Below, piece after piece: positions 1-5,449 of a DNA stretch of 9,473 nt. The DNA comes from Nanobdellota archaeon (GTDB lineage Archaea; Nanobdellota; Nanobdellia; Pacearchaeales; UBA12030). The stretch's first letter is position 1, and every line of letters begins with the position of its first letter. Location: assembly GCA_022572525.1 (NCBI GenBank), contig JACZVS010000010.1, forward strand, positions 1-9,473, in the 5' to 3' direction. A model generated the notes under the pieces. The model made no database searches and was not told the origin of the DNA. It worked only from the letters and a program-made list of their open reading frames with translations. Position numbers and translations under genes: made by a program.

Positions 1-53
1 CACTTGTCGCAAAGAATTGTTCCACACGATATTTTTTTGGATTAAATGTTTGA

Positions 54-623
54 TTAGAAGTAGATATTTTTTTTAGTTTCCTTGAGAGAATTTTCTACGA
101 ACGATTCGGCGAGTCTTCCAAAATCCACTGTATAACTATCTTCAGAGTAAAGGGCAAGGATTGGTTCTTTTGGGTTTCTTCCCTTAACAACTTCTGGCTC
201 AACTTTAGCTATTTCTTTCACCCCTAATTTTTTAAGATTTGGAAATAATTTCTTAAACTCCTCAAACCTTTTTTCCAAAATGTTTACTTCTTCTTTACCG
301 ACGCCCAAGACCATCTTATGTCCCTTCTGAAAGATTTTACTTTTCTTGCCTTTTAATCCTTCCAAATACTTTACCACCATTTCAGCCGCCTCTTTTACTA
401 CCTTGGCTTTTTCTAGAGTATAGTTAGTCTCGATGTCTCCGAAATGAAGGGTTTGGCTGTTGCTTCTACTATTTGAATTGACCTGTCCAAATTTCGGATA
501 CTTTTCAAGAAGAGCGATAGACTCAAGGGTCGTATATTTGCTAAGGACATATAAAATTGCAGTTCCCACAACCCCACCTCCAAGAATTGCCACATCGTAT
601 TGATTATTTTTTGTATTATTCAT
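54..623 (-). CDS. N-terminal fragment of an FAD-dependent oxidoreductase (malate:quinone oxidoreductase-like)
   Basis: The 189-residue product begins with a beta-strand and a GGGVVG dinucleotide-binding loop (residues 15-20) that binds the ADP part of FAD. A Glu (LLEKY) at the end of the second strand is typical of these folds. The stretch NSQTLHFGDIETNYT and the later EPEVV...ALYSEDSYTVDFG resemble the malate:quinone oxidoreductase / L-2-hydroxyglutarate oxidase group, whose members are around 450-500 residues and oxidise 2-hydroxyacids, passing electrons to quinone at the membrane. Here the frame stops at 54-56, just where the next family segment should follow, so substrate-binding and C-terminal parts are absent. 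The remaining 53 bases are open to the window edge in both other minus-strand frames, so a frameshift cannot be excluded. A TATA-like TATTAAAA lies about 28 nt upstream of the ATG, consistent with a leaderless start. As read, it is probably nonfunctional or a sequencing/assembly break. Confidence 0.75.
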   Translation of the reverse strand: MNNTKNNQYDVAILGGGVVGTAILYVLSKYTTLESIALLEKYPKFGQVNSNSRSNSQTLHFGDIETNYTLEKAKVVKEAAEMVVKYLEGLKGKKSKIFQKGHKMVLGVGKEEVNILEKRFEEFKKLFPNLKKLGVKEIAKVEPEVVKGRNPKEPILALYSEDSYTVDFGRLAESFVENSLKETKKNIYF

Positions 624-647
624 CTTAAACTATTATCAAGAATACAA

Positions 648-655
648 TTTTAATA
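648..655 (-). promoter_or_regulatory. TATA-like box for the FAD oxidoreductase fragment
   Basis: TATTAAAA on the minus strand is centred about 28 nt upstream of the ATG at 623, with no SD in between. This fits an archaeal promoter giving a leaderless or nearly leaderless mRNA. It is an inference from spacing and composition only. Confidence 0.4.
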
Positions 656-676
656 TCAAAAGTAAAAACCGTGGTC

Positions 677-684
677 TTTATAAA
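677..684 (+). promoter_or_regulatory. TATA-like box for the 47-residue miniprotein
   Basis: TTTATAAA is the best TATA-like octamer ahead of the small gene at 766. A start about 26 nt downstream would give a leader of roughly 58 nt containing the AT hairpin (716-741) and the SD site. TTTAAAAT at 702-709 is an alternative that would give a leader of about 35 nt and would cut into the hairpin. The octamer is palindromic but sits too far from the gene at 623 to be its main promoter. Confidence 0.35.
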
Positions 685-715
685 TTTACTACCTAAGAAA
701 ATTTAAAATAGTAAC

Positions 716-741
716 ATTTAATAATTAATTTATTATTAAAT
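716..741. repeat. Perfect AT-only inverted repeat (10-bp arms, 6-nt loop)
   Basis: ATTTAATAAT at 716-725 is followed by a 6-base spacer and its exact reverse complement ATTATTAAAT at 732-741. It lies 8 bases ahead of the SD of the small gene at 766. It could be an operator for a dimeric regulator or a weak hairpin in the mRNA leader. Being entirely A/T in an AT-rich region, it could also be chance. Confidence 0.45.
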
Positions 742-750
742 TAATATGAA

Positions 751-758
751 AGGGGGTG
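751..758 (+). promoter_or_regulatory. Strong Shine-Dalgarno site
   Basis: AGGGGGTG pairs well with the archaeal 16S 3' end (consensus AGGAGGTGAT) and sits 7-8 nt ahead of the ATG at 766. It decides the start: the ATG at 746 lies upstream of the site and opens only a six-codon frame. It is one of just two clear SD sites in a window where most genes look leaderless. Confidence 0.7.
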
Positions 759-765
759 GATATTG

Positions 766-909
766 ATGTTTTCAAAACAAGTTATGGGTTGGGGTGCAGT
801 AATAGTTGGTGTTCTAATAGCTTTGACTGAAGTAATGGGCTGGTCAGGAAGTTTGAATTATCTGTGGGCTGTCCTCGTGCTTATCTGGGGATTTATGAGC
901 TTTAAATAA
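766..909 (+). CDS. 47-residue two-helix membrane miniprotein
   Basis: ATG at 766 to TAA at 907-909 encodes a 47-residue hydrophobic protein. It begins MFSKQVMGWG, has a membrane segment around residues 8-24, a short polar turn with TEVMGWSGSLN (residues 21-31), and a second membrane segment around residues 32-45, ending in SFK. Two GW pairs and four Trp in total suggest conserved interfacial positions. A strong SD 7-8 nt upstream supports translation, and short two-helix proteins with this GWG...GSLNYLW pattern are familiar in DPANN genomes, although I cannot name the family. It is convergent with the four-helix membrane protein gene to its right, and a bidirectional T-tract lies between them. 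Role unknown; a small accessory subunit or membrane regulator is only a guess. Confidence 0.75.
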   Translation: MFSKQVMGWGAVIVGVLIALTEVMGWSGSLNYLWAVLVLIWGFMSFK

Positions 910-934
910 AAGTGTGCTGAGTTAGGGAATTAAA

Positions 935-949
935 TATTTTTCAAAAATA
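935..949. terminator. Bidirectional oligo-T terminator between convergent genes
   Basis: TATTTTT-C-AAAAATA is a near-perfect inverted repeat lying between the stop of the plus-strand miniprotein (909) and the stop of the minus-strand membrane protein (956). It gives each transcript a run of five T residues just after its stop codon. Archaeal RNA polymerase terminates at oligo-T tracts without needing a GC hairpin, so this can serve both genes. Confidence 0.5.
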
Positions 950-955
950 ATCAAA

Positions 956-1354
956 CTAAACTTTGTTTTTACGCCAAGCTAAAAGATAGCCAACAACGAT
1001 AGGGATTATTAAAACCGTGGAATCAGTTAAAATCGATGGGAACCAAAACCCTAATTTTACGCCCAAAAGTCCGACTACAACAATCAAGTTCATCAACAAT
1101 ATTATTACATACCATGCTATTCCAGCTTCCCAAGCCGTACGTTTGTAGTCTTGTCCTTTATCTCTATAAACTAAAAATAACGCCAAGGCTAAACCAATCA
1201 CTAGGAAAAATGCCGAGATACCATTAATCCACATTACTTCAATTGGGGGGCCGTCTACCTCGGCACCAAAAATGGCAAAAATGAAGAATCCTGCTATGAA
1301 TGTTATTACCCATATCATCAATCCCAACAATACAATTTTCACTCTTTTGTTCAT
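956..1354 (-). CDS. Four-helix integral membrane protein, function unknown
   Basis: The 132-residue product has four predicted membrane segments at about residues 7-29, 43-63, 77-98 and 108-126. Both termini are short and basic (MNKRVK, WRKNKV), which by the positive-inside rule places both ends in the cytoplasm. The loop between helices 2 and 3 (YRDKGQDYKR) is also basic and presumably cytoplasmic, and the helix 1-2 loop (AEVDGPPIE) is acidic and outside. Helix 3 begins with a Trp/Glu pair (AWEAGIAW). No cofactor or transport motif is visible, and I do not recognise the family. The gene stands alone: its start is 89 bp from the stop of the next minus-strand gene. A TATA-like GATTTATTAG is centred about 31 nt upstream, giving a leader of only a few bases. 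Confidence 0.8.
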   Translation of the reverse strand: MNKRVKIVLLGLMIWVITFIAGFFIFAIFGAEVDGPPIEVMWINGISAFFLVIGLALALFLVYRDKGQDYKRTAWEAGIAWYVIILLMNLIVVVGLLGVKLGFWFPSILTDSTVLIIPIVVGYLLAWRKNKV

Positions 1355-1381
1355 TTTATTCTCATATAACCCTCAAAAAAC

Positions 1382-1389
1382 TAATAAAT
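1382..1389 (-). promoter_or_regulatory. TATA-like box for the four-helix membrane protein
   Basis: ATTTATTA on the minus strand is centred about 31 nt upstream of the ATG at 1354, predicting a leader of about six bases. No SD is seen. The closer TATAT at 1363-1369 is too near the start to function as the promoter. Confidence 0.35.
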
Positions 1390-1443
1390 CTTCCTATAAT
1401 CACCACGCTTAATACAAATTAAACATTGATGTTATTACAGAAG

Positions 1444-1728
1444 TCAGTGGACAGTAGTTCTCGCCTCTAACCAATACCTACTTACTGCATAAATCTCTCC
1501 AACCTTAGTAGGCATATAAGTATTAGGAGGATAATTCTCTCTGTCCTTTGCAGGTTTAGCCCACATATCCTCTTGACACCAGTGCCAAGGATAAAAAAGA
1601 AAAGCATCTTCTGGAATAGTAGCATTATCGGAAACAACTTTAACAGCTACATAATCTAACTTTGGCGGAACAATCCTCCGTTGTCTTCCCCAAGTATCTA
1701 TCCATTCCGTTATTATTTCTAAGCCCAT
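1444..1728 (-). CDS. 94-residue aromatic-rich hypothetical protein
   Basis: I do not recognise this 94-residue soluble protein. It has no signal peptide or membrane segment. It is rich in Trp and Tyr: WIDTW near residues 9-13, FYPWHWCQEDMW in the middle, and RYWLEA near the end, with a single Cys beside the WHW. It is the second gene of a two-gene unit: 13 bp separate it from the upstream gene, and an AGGAGG site overlapping that gene's TAG stop sits 9 nt ahead of the ATG. This fixes the start and shows that it depends on the upstream promoter. The pairing suggests that it works with the bitopic coiled-coil protein encoded just before it, perhaps on the cytoplasmic side; this is inference only. 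Confidence 0.75.
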   Translation of the reverse strand: MGLEIITEWIDTWGRQRRIVPPKLDYVAVKVVSDNATIPEDAFLFYPWHWCQEDMWAKPAKDRENYPPNTYMPTKVGEIYAVSRYWLEARTTVH

Positions 1729-1737
1729 AGTATTTGT

Positions 1738-1743
1738 CCTCCT
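1738..1743 (-). promoter_or_regulatory. Shine-Dalgarno AGGAGG overlapping the upstream stop codon
   Basis: AGGAGG on the minus strand is 9 nt from the ATG at 1728 and shares bases with the TAG stop (1742-1744) of the preceding gene. Stop-proximal placement suggests translation of the second gene by reinitiation or coupling. Confidence 0.75.
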
Positions 1744-2143
1744 ATGCTGATTCCTTTCTAAATTCCCTTCTCCCCCTACATATCACCAAAATAGATATCA
1801 CTGCAGCCCCCGCTCCTACAACACCCCCAATTAAATTTAAAGGGTAAGATTCTTTTGCAATCTCCACCTCTTCTAGATACCCTTTTACAATTTCACTTTC
1901 CTCTTGTTTTGAGATATCTTCTTTTAATTCAGTCAATCTCTCCAGTCCTTTATTTCCTGTTGTCCCAAGTTGACTTACCAATTGTCCTTGCTCTTCCAAA
2001 TTTCTCTCATAACTTTGAACTTTTGGATCATTGAGATACTCATCTATTCTATTTGCCCGTAGACAAGTACTAGAAGCATAAACACTCACCACAAGAACCC
2101 CGAGAGTGGCTATTGTATACGGAAGTCCCAAATCCTTTTCCAT
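1742..2143 (-). CDS. Two-helix membrane protein with external coiled-coil segment
   Basis: A 133-residue protein with a membrane segment near residues 9-24, a charged, Glu/Gln-rich helical stretch of about 75 residues (residues 30-98, likely coiled coil), and a second glycine/alanine-rich membrane segment near residues 102-121. The C-terminus is basic (RGRREFRK), so both ends are probably cytoplasmic and the helical loop is external. One Cys follows each membrane segment. I chose the ATG at 2143 rather than a TTG at 2176: a TATA-like AAATTATTAG is centred 25 nt upstream of 2143, matching the leaderless spacing of other genes here, and no SD precedes the TTG. It is the first gene of a two-gene unit with the Trp-rich protein downstream. 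Family not recognised. Confidence 0.75.
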   Translation of the reverse strand: MEKDLGLPYTIATLGVLVVSVYASSTCLRANRIDEYLNDPKVQSYERNLEEQGQLVSQLGTTGNKGLERLTELKEDISKQEESEIVKGYLEEVEIAKESYPLNLIGGVVGAGAAVISILVICRGRREFRKESA

Positions 2144-2163
2144 TTTAATCTCGTTATGACTAT

Positions 2164-2173
2164 CTAATAATTT
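2164..2173 (-). promoter_or_regulatory. TATA-like box for the two-gene hypothetical unit
   Basis: AAATTATTAG on the minus strand is centred about 25 nt upstream of ATG 2143. It lies in the 32-bp gap after the cold-shock gene and the region an upstream TTG start would occupy, supporting the shorter protein. Confidence 0.4.
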
Positions 2174-2208
2174 CAATTCTCAAGAAAAAAAAATCAAAAA
2201 GAAATCAT

Positions 2209-2427
2209 TCACTCTTCTGTCTCTGTCTTTGCTTCTGAATCAAGCTTAACGTTCTTAGCCTGTACTCCTCTATCTGTCTCTGCGGCATCAAAAGTTACTG
2301 AATCGTTCTCATTCAGCGACACTCCTTCTGGCAATGCGTCCCGATGAACAAAATACTCCTTACCATCCTCGCCCTTAATAAAGCCATATCCCTTTGTTCC
2401 GTTAAACCACTTAACTGTTCCTTTCAT
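2209..2427 (-). CDS. Cold-shock domain protein (CspA family)
   Basis: A 72-residue single cold-shock domain, the usual length for the family. It opens with MKGTVKWFN, carries RNP1 as KGYGFI (residues 12-17) and RNP2 as YFVHRD (residues 25-30), with the nucleic-acid-stacking aromatics W8, F9, Y14, F16, F26 and H28 in place. These OB-fold proteins bind single-stranded RNA and DNA, acting as RNA chaperones that melt structure at low temperature. The end is an acidic tail (residues 64-72, SEAKTETEE) beyond the normal fold, as in several Csp variants. Csp is patchy in Archaea and commonly regarded as acquired from bacteria; its presence suggests a mesophilic or cold host. Promoter: GATTTAAG centred about 37 nt upstream, giving a leader of about 12 bases, with no long cold-box type 5' UTR. 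Confidence 0.95.
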   Translation of the reverse strand: MKGTVKWFNGTKGYGFIKGEDGKEYFVHRDALPEGVSLNENDSVTFDAAETDRGVQAKNVKLDSEAKTETEE

Positions 2428-2460
2428 TTTACTTTGTACAAATCACAATATCGGAAAGCT

Positions 2461-2468
2461 CTTAAATC
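2461..2468 (-). promoter_or_regulatory. TATA-like box for the cold-shock gene
   Basis: GATTTAAG on the minus strand, about 37 nt before the ATG at 2427, would give a leader of roughly 12 bases. No better A/T box lies closer. The gap from the preceding stop (2491) is only 63 bp, so a long structured leader is excluded unless transcription starts in the upstream gene. Confidence 0.3.
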
Positions 2469-2490
2469 TTTCTCTTGGTAGAAACAACCT

Positions 2491-3909
2491 CTAGTGGCCC
2501 TTTCTGGCGTTCACAAACTCAATATCGGCTTTTGATTTTCGCCATCTGTACATTTCTCCATCTCCATCTGTAAAGGTTCCTGCGTATTCTAAATACTTTT
2601 GAATATTCTCTGCATTCCATCCCTTACTGTGTAGATCATGGCCAACCATCCCTTTTACAATTGGCTTACCGAAAATTGGGGTTCCATCAATCTTCCATTT
2701 CTGCCAGAACATATAATCTTCATACTCTTGCCTCCATTGTCGTATCCCTGGAGGACCAAAATAAACATTCATTAATCCATTAGCCCCTCTTGCAAGAACC
2801 TCTTCCACAATCCATTCCTGAAATCTTGAATCAAGATAATACTTAATCACAGCAGGAATATCTTCTTTCTTAACACCTCCTTTATGTAGTTCTTCTGTTG
2901 CAGGATCATATGTTAATTCGTACTGAACTGTTTCTTCTCTTATAGTTCTATTCAGCCTAATCCAGGGCATGTCCTTAAACGCCCAGATACTCTCCATCTC
3001 GGGCATGTCGAGCATATGTGTCAGTTCATTAGCTTCAAGATCCGCGAAATTATCATAAGGTTCAACAACCTCCAAAATCCGCTCCATAATCCTTCTTTCG
3101 GGTTCAGATTCATTCCACTCATTAATGGTTGGCTTGAAGTTGTCATTTTCTTTCCACAACAATTTACTTTCAAGCCCTCTATTTTTAATTTCCTGTAGCT
3201 TTTTACTACCTTCCCTTATTTTTTCCGGGTAGGGTGTAAAATCCTCTTCTAAAAATCCCTCTATTCCTCCATAACTACCTTTAACAGACTCATAAAAATT
3301 AGTATTCTTCAAATATATATTACCAATTTCTTTCACAATGGATCCGAGCCTTTCCGACTTCAACAAAGAAAGAACATATTCTCTTTTCTCTCTCTTTGTT
3401 GGCATACTGGTATTGTCCGGCATCTCTTCAAACAAATCTTCAAGAGCATGGAAGAATTCATGATCAAAAGAATCTATAACAAACTCATCAAATTTACCCA
3501 CATTAGCCTTAAACTCAACAAGATCATTTTTGGCGACTATTAATTCACCTTCACTCAAACCATCTAAACTAAGCTCCCCATTATTTAGACGTGGAAGAGT
3601 AAATAATAACTCATCTGACGGAATCCAAAGTGTATTAGACTTTGAATGATAAGAACCCCCAGCATTTCCTAGTAAGGGCATTAACTTAAATTTTATATTC
3701 TGCGCAAGCCCTACAGCTCTTTGATCCCACTTGCCTAATTCTTTTTCCAAATCTTCATCAGAAACATGGAATATTCGTCCTCCAACTTCACTATACAATT
3801 TATAAATCTCTTCTTTAATGTCTTTTTCTTGCCCTAAAGAACTAGCTGGCAATCCTATAGAAAAAGCCAATGCAGATGCAAGAAAAATGCCTCTTAGCCT
3901 ATTTGCCAT
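2491..3909 (-). CDS. Secreted putative zinc metalloprotease (HEFFH)
   Basis: The 472-residue protein starts with a typical Sec signal peptide: basic MANRLR, hydrophobic core to about residue 20, and a small-residue end (PASSLGQ), with cleavage expected near residues 24-27. The mature part contains FDHEFFHALEDLFEE, an HExxH zinc site (H150, E151, H154) embedded in a helix, the signature of zincin peptidases. A candidate third ligand is E369 or E370 in WIVEEVLARGANGLM, which resembles the Glu-x-x-Ala-Arg helix of other gluzincin-like families; E295 in EANELTH is another. The C-terminal third is rich in Trp and Tyr (WRQEYEDYMFWQKW). No named family was recognised, so substrate is unknown; degrading external peptides or processing surface proteins is inference. 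Promoter TATAAAA is centred 25 nt upstream of the ATG, a leaderless layout. It is a single-gene unit. Confidence 0.8.
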   Translation of the reverse strand: MANRLRGIFLASALAFSIGLPASSLGQEKDIKEEIYKLYSEVGGRIFHVSDEDLEKELGKWDQRAVGLAQNIKFKLMPLLGNAGGSYHSKSNTLWIPSDELLFTLPRLNNGELSLDGLSEGELIVAKNDLVEFKANVGKFDEFVIDSFDHEFFHALEDLFEEMPDNTSMPTKREKREYVLSLLKSERLGSIVKEIGNIYLKNTNFYESVKGSYGGIEGFLEEDFTPYPEKIREGSKKLQEIKNRGLESKLLWKENDNFKPTINEWNESEPERRIMERILEVVEPYDNFADLEANELTHMLDMPEMESIWAFKDMPWIRLNRTIREETVQYELTYDPATEELHKGGVKKEDIPAVIKYYLDSRFQEWIVEEVLARGANGLMNVYFGPPGIRQWRQEYEDYMFWQKWKIDGTPIFGKPIVKGMVGHDLHSKGWNAENIQKYLEYAGTFTDGDGEMYRWRKSKADIEFVNARKGH

Positions 3910-3930
3910 CTACCTAATATGCAGAAAAAC

Positions 3931-3937
3931 TTTTATA
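3931..3937 (-). promoter_or_regulatory. TATA box for the secreted metalloprotease
   Basis: TATAAAA on the minus strand, centred 25 nt upstream of the ATG at 3909, is the most consensus-like promoter in the window. The expected transcription start coincides with the start codon, so the mRNA is leaderless. Confidence 0.6.
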
Positions 3938-3979
3938 TCTTCCATTTTTCCATTCCATCTTGAGTAATGAAAAAATAAT

Positions 3980-4447
3980 TTAATAACTCTCATCTTCTGG
4001 CCCGTATTTCTCTCTTAATCTCCTTCTGACGGCTTCTCCCAAATCACTGATAGATTCCCTAATCCTGTCTATAACCTCTCCATTTGCTTTGTTTTCAGTT
4101 ATCCTATGTGGCCCAGATAAATCTATTCCACTTAGGAGCTTGACTCTATCCATGAACTTGGTGTACTTTTCTAGACCTGAAAAAACGATTCCTATGTACT
4201 CATCTCCCTCAAAAATTTCCGTTTCCCTTGTAATAAAATTTGCGTAACTTCCAAGTTCGTTTCTAATACTCTGTTTAGGAACTCCATCATTCCTCATACT
4301 CTCTGCCGTAGTTAAAACAGCATCTAAAGTTCCCAAAAATCCATCATCGAATAAAGAATCAGCCATCTCCCTCCTATGCCTAAATTCTCTTTCCCGTTCT
4401 GTACTTTTCCTCAATGGTAGTTGCGTTGTCATTCTAACCAAAATCAT
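3980..4447 (-). CDS. Helical soluble hypothetical protein
   Basis: A 155-residue charged protein with no signal peptide or membrane segment. Composition suggests almost all helix: a basic N-terminal stretch (RKSTEREREFRHRREM), a middle of amphipathic helices, and a C-terminal helix rich in Arg/Glu (RIRESISDLGEAVRRRLREKYG). No motif or family was recognised. The start is uncertain. The ATG at 4447 lies 21 nt from the centre of the only good TATA box (TTATAAA at 4465-4471), slightly closer than usual here; the in-frame ATG at 4432 (residue 6, MTTQLPLRK) would have a short leader instead. That TATA box overlaps the stop codon of the upstream glycosylase gene, so this gene has its own promoter although only 18 bp separate the two genes. 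Confidence 0.75.
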   Translation of the reverse strand: MILVRMTTQLPLRKSTEREREFRHRREMADSLFDDGFLGTLDAVLTTAESMRNDGVPKQSIRNELGSYANFITRETEIFEGDEYIGIVFSGLEKYTKFMDRVKLLSGIDLSGPHRITENKANGEVIDRIRESISDLGEAVRRRLREKYGPEDESY

Positions 4448-4464
4448 ATCCTACTCTTCTTTTG

Positions 4465-4471
4465 TTTATAA
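4465..4471 (-). promoter_or_regulatory. TATA box embedded in the 3' end of the glycosylase gene
   Basis: TTATAAA on the minus strand contains the last Leu codon and TAA stop of the glycosylase gene (stop at 4466-4468). It lies 21 nt from ATG 4447 and 36 nt from ATG 4432 of the next gene. Confidence 0.45.
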
Positions 4472-5041
4472 GCCTTTCTTTATCTCTTTCCATCTAAAGC
4501 AATCTACAGTATGATCATTAACCATTCCCGCTCCTTGCATAAATGCATAACAAATCGTAGACCCAACAAATTTGAACCCCCTCTCTTTGAGATCTTTACT
4601 CATAGCATCAGATTCTTTTGTTTTTGCAGGTAATTCCTTTAAGCTTTTGAAATTATTATGTATTGTCTTATGCCCTGTAAATTGCCATATGTACTTTGCA
4701 AAAGAGCCAAATTCTTTCTTCGCCTCCAGGAATTTCTGAGCATTTGTTATTGTAGACACTATCTTTAATCTGTTCCTTACAATCCCTTCATCCTTTAACA
4801 ATCTGTCTACATCTCTTGCCGTGAACTTTGCGATCTTTGCTGGGTTAAAGTTTGCAAAGGCATTCTTGAATCCTTTCCTCTTCCTCAGAATTATTTGCCA
4901 GCTTAATCCTGCCTGAAAAGTATCTAGAAGAAAGAATTCAAACAGTTTTCTATCATTATAGTTTGGGGTCCCCCATTCTTTATCATGATACTCCCTCATT
5001 TGTGGATCATTCCCAGGCCATGCACATCTTCCCACTTCCAT
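4466..5041 (-). CDS. tag: DNA-3-methyladenine glycosylase I
   Basis: A 191-residue protein matching the whole length of the Tag family (E. coli Tag is 187). It removes 3-methyladenine from alkylated DNA by cleaving the N-glycosidic bond, starting base excision repair. Family landmarks are intact: MEVGRCAWP at the start, YHDKEWG (residues 18-24), QAGLSW (43-48), GFKFVGSTICYAFMQ (155-169) and VNDHTVDC (174-181). The four structural zinc ligands are C6, H19, H177 and C181, and base-pocket aromatics W8, Y18 and W48 are kept. The Glu that corresponds to E. coli E38 in the 3-methyladenine pocket is Asp here (D40, LLDTFQAG), a conservative change seen in some relatives as far as I recall. It is transcribed alone, with TATATAAT centred 25 nt upstream of the ATG, suggesting a leaderless mRNA. 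Confidence 0.95.
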   Translation of the reverse strand: MEVGRCAWPGNDPQMREYHDKEWGTPNYNDRKLFEFFLLDTFQAGLSWQIILRKRKGFKNAFANFNPAKIAKFTARDVDRLLKDEGIVRNRLKIVSTITNAQKFLEAKKEFGSFAKYIWQFTGHKTIHNNFKSLKELPAKTKESDAMSKDLKERGFKFVGSTICYAFMQGAGMVNDHTVDCFRWKEIKKGL

Positions 5042-5061
5042 GAGAATCTATCGAGAAAACC

Positions 5062-5070
5062 ATTATATAT
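5062..5070 (-). promoter_or_regulatory. TATA box for the glycosylase gene
   Basis: ATATATAAT on the minus strand is centred about 25 nt upstream of ATG 5041, within an A/T run that extends to 5075. No SD precedes the start, consistent with a leaderless transcript. Confidence 0.55.
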
Positions 5071-5098
5071 TTATATTGGTTACAGGATACAATAAATT

Positions 5099-5449
5099 CT
5101 AAGGCATTTTCCCAAGCCTCACAATGTTGATTCCCTTTACAGAATCAAGTTCAGGCATCTTCTGATCATAGCCTAGAGCAATAACATCTGGCCTTTCCTT
5201 TCTCACAATTTTCATTCTATCTTTTGGATCTCCAATAATGACTTTATTCGCAATTCCAAGTTTTTCAACAGCCTTTTTTCTTTGCAACGCAGAAACCGCC
5301 TTTTTTCCAATCTTCCTCTTATTTAAATCATCATGGGAAATCATTACAACAAGCTCATCTCCAAGCTTTTTGGCCTCTCTTAGGAAGAATTCATGCCCCC
5401 TATGAATCATATTGAATCCCCCCCCACAGATAATCTTAACCTTTTTCAT
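5099..5449 (-). CDS. Nucleotidyltransferase of the cytidylyltransferase/FAD-synthase type (RibL-like)
   Basis: A 116-residue single Rossmann-type domain. The N-terminal nucleotide-binding motif reads CGGGFNMIHRGHEFF, with the catalytic HxGH at H16-H19; the family norm is G-x-FD-x-x-H-x-GH, so Asp is replaced by Asn (N13). LGDELVVMISHD (residues 29-40) is the classic second strand, and ALGYDQ (91-96) is typical of the archaeal RibL/CTP:phosphoalcohol group. These enzymes transfer AMP or CMP to a phosphate such as FMN or glycerol phosphate. The protein is shorter than typical RibL (about 150) and lacks a clear ISST motif. The substrate cannot be told from sequence: FMN (FAD synthesis) or a polar lipid/sugar phosphate are both possible. 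The ATG overlaps the previous gene's TAA by one base (TAATG), implying coupled translation with the small membrane protein; no SD. The Gly run is encoded by eight G in a row (5418-5425), a slippage-prone tract. Confidence 0.85.
   Translation of the reverse strand: MKKVKIICGGGFNMIHRGHEFFLREAKKLGDELVVMISHDDLNKRKIGKKAVSALQRKKAVEKLGIANKVIIGDPKDRMKIVRKERPDVIALGYDQKMPELDSVKGINIVRLGKMP

Noticed and set aside
413..595. Minus-strand 60-codon frame within the FAD oxidoreductase
   Set aside because: It overlaps the GGGVVG region of the recognisable flavoprotein in another frame and has no sensible protein features.
745..766. ATG at 746 as a start for the miniprotein
   Set aside because: Its frame stops after six codons; it lies upstream of the SD, which points to ATG 766.
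1036..1227. Plus-strand frame opposite the four-helix membrane protein
   Set aside because: No SD or spaced TATA box, and the minus-strand reading gives four clean membrane helices.
2141..2176. TTG start at 2176 adding 11 residues to the coiled-coil membrane protein
   Set aside because: No SD precedes it, and the only TATA-like element overlaps this region with correct spacing for ATG 2143.
3016..3198. Plus-strand 60-codon frame opposite the metalloprotease
   Set aside because: Lies wholly inside a well-supported minus-strand gene and has no initiation signals.
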